Below are positions 63,198-64,000 of a stretch of DNA of 64,000 nucleotides, in pieces. Position 1 is the stretch's first letter, and each line of letters begins with the position of its first letter. Below the pieces are notes generated by a model that saw nothing but the letters and a program-made list of their open reading frames with translations, was not told the DNA's origin and searched no databases. Origin of the DNA: Nemertoderma westbladi. Taxonomy: Eukaryota > Xenacoelomorpha > Nemertodermatida > Nemertodermatidae. The translations under genes were made by a program, and so were the position numbers. The stretch is taken from assembly GCA_032718475.1 (NCBI GenBank), contig JAUCBJ010005374.1:1-64000 (forward strand), read 5' to 3'.

Positions 63198-64000
63198 TTA
63201 CGTTGGGGAGTCCCTAGATGTTTGTTGGATTAGGGAGGTGGTCGTGGGAAGAGTATCTTGCCTTCCATAGTTTCCGGACAGTTCTCTGTCTCTTTCCAGT
63301 AAACATAAACGACCAACTGGGCGATTGAGCTGCTGTGTTTCGAACACAATTCCAGGTTTCTTAAAGTTACGTCGCATGATGACGAGTTCTACCGATTGCA
63401 CCGAACCATCATCTGAGATATGAGTCTTGATGATACGACCTGTCTGCCACCGCTTACGTGGAAGATCTGTTTCCACAATAAGGACCATGTCTCCGGCGCT
63501 GACGTTTTCTTGCTGCGCAAACCACTTGGTTCGAAGTTGTAGCGTAGGCAGATAATGTTTTTCGAAATGGTCAGCGAAATGACGGGATAATAACTGCATA
63601 AGTTGCCAAGTTTGTCGGCAGTATTCGTCTCCGTCCGTGATTTCCGATCGTGGGAGCATGGCTACAGGTTTCTACAGTGGGAAGTGCGCGGTTGTTAGCG
63701 CTTCCAGGGAGTCGGGACTCGATGAGACTGGCATAAGCGGTCTTTCGTTAAGATAGGCGGTGATTTCTTCCATTAACGTCCGCAAAAGTTCGTCGGTGAG
63801 ATATGCGTGGCACGGCACTATGAAGTGAAATGCGGTCTTCACGCTTCTTATTAATCTCTCCAAACTTCCTCCCCACCAAGGGGCGTTGGCGGCGTTGAAT
63901 GTCCAGCTAGATGCTGTTACCCTTAGCTGATCGTACACCTGTCTTTGGTTCCAATCTCTAACGTAAGCCTTGATCTCATTATTGGCGCCAATGAAGTTCA
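63198..64000 (-). pseudogene. pol: BEL/Pao pol C-terminus, element B copy 4 (continues beyond window)
   Basis: Reading from the right edge: NFIGANNEIKAYVRDWNQRQ, then APWWGGSLERLIRSVKTAFH with the catalytic Glu of the integrase, then a TAG stop at about 63666 where copy 1 has a Lys codon, then a DUF5641 end (LPRSEITDGDEYCRQTWQLM to NYGRQDTLPTTTSL) closing at 63198. Protein identity to 8145-16340 is very high (most residues the same). The in-frame stop means this copy could not make a full pol. The frame is open to the window edge. Confidence 0.92.

Noticed and set aside
1-64000. CRISPR arrays, bacterial operons or rRNA genes
   Set aside because: Tandem arrays present are satellites without spacer structure; gene content is metazoan retroelement; no rRNA segments recognised.

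Overview
The window is invertebrate metazoan genomic DNA made almost entirely of transposable elements. It is AT-rich and shows no operons. It contains BEL/Pao LTR retrotransposons (zinc knuckles, aspartic protease, RT, RNase H, integrase, DUF5641-type tail), an endonuclease-type LINE, piggyBac-like nonautonomous DNA elements with TTAA target sites, minisatellites and many long G or C runs. The only intact gene that looks like a host gene is a single-exon galactose-3-O-sulfotransferase-like gene (41144-42385). Gal3ST families are common in marine invertebrates and chordates; the phylum cannot be fixed from this sequence.

Layout. 1-1660: 3' part of BEL element A (integrase, then a polypurine tract and 3' region). 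1829-5512: an intact 1227-residue ORF (ORF1) with a CxxC/CxxH zinc ribbon, a DEDDy-like 3'-5' exonuclease region and three zinc knuckles. 5513-8144: AT-rich repeat tail and a promoter-like leader. 8145-16340: an intact 2731-residue BEL gag-pol polyprotein (element B). 16341-20364: spacer, promoter-like module, decayed third ORF (ORF3), polypurine tract and LTR-B. 20365-26430: RT relic, 40-bp satellite, foldback element and unassigned repeats. 26435-29259: second ORF3 plus LTR-B. 29390-30705: G-rich minisatellite. 32300-36480: LINE scrap, tandem repeats and a deleted BEL copy (element C). 38470-40580: LINE scraps. 41144-42385: sulfotransferase. 43266-50335: one LINE split by a solo LTR-B (TSD CACTG), an unidentified insertion and a piggyBac-like element (TTAA). 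50336-54578: gag-like coiled-coil ORFs inside a 3.67-kb partial duplication. 55046-56342: inverted, truncated second piggyBac-like element. 56343-58586: decayed element A copy (minus), interrupted by a second element B (minus, 58587-64000) carrying LTR-B, ORF3, spacer and pol.

Main result. Element B occurs twice with the same order: pol, about 1.5 kb spacer with a conserved promoter-like module (RFX X-box, TATA-like box, 14-bp palindrome), ORF3, polypurine tract, LTR. Element A pol is likewise followed by ORF1 on the same strand. ORF1 and ORF3 share a coiled-coil and zinc-ribbon layout. This suggests BEL/Pao elements carrying an extra non-envelope ORF downstream of pol; in ORF1 that protein appears to be fused to an exonuclease-like domain. 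This is an inference, with tests given in the findings.
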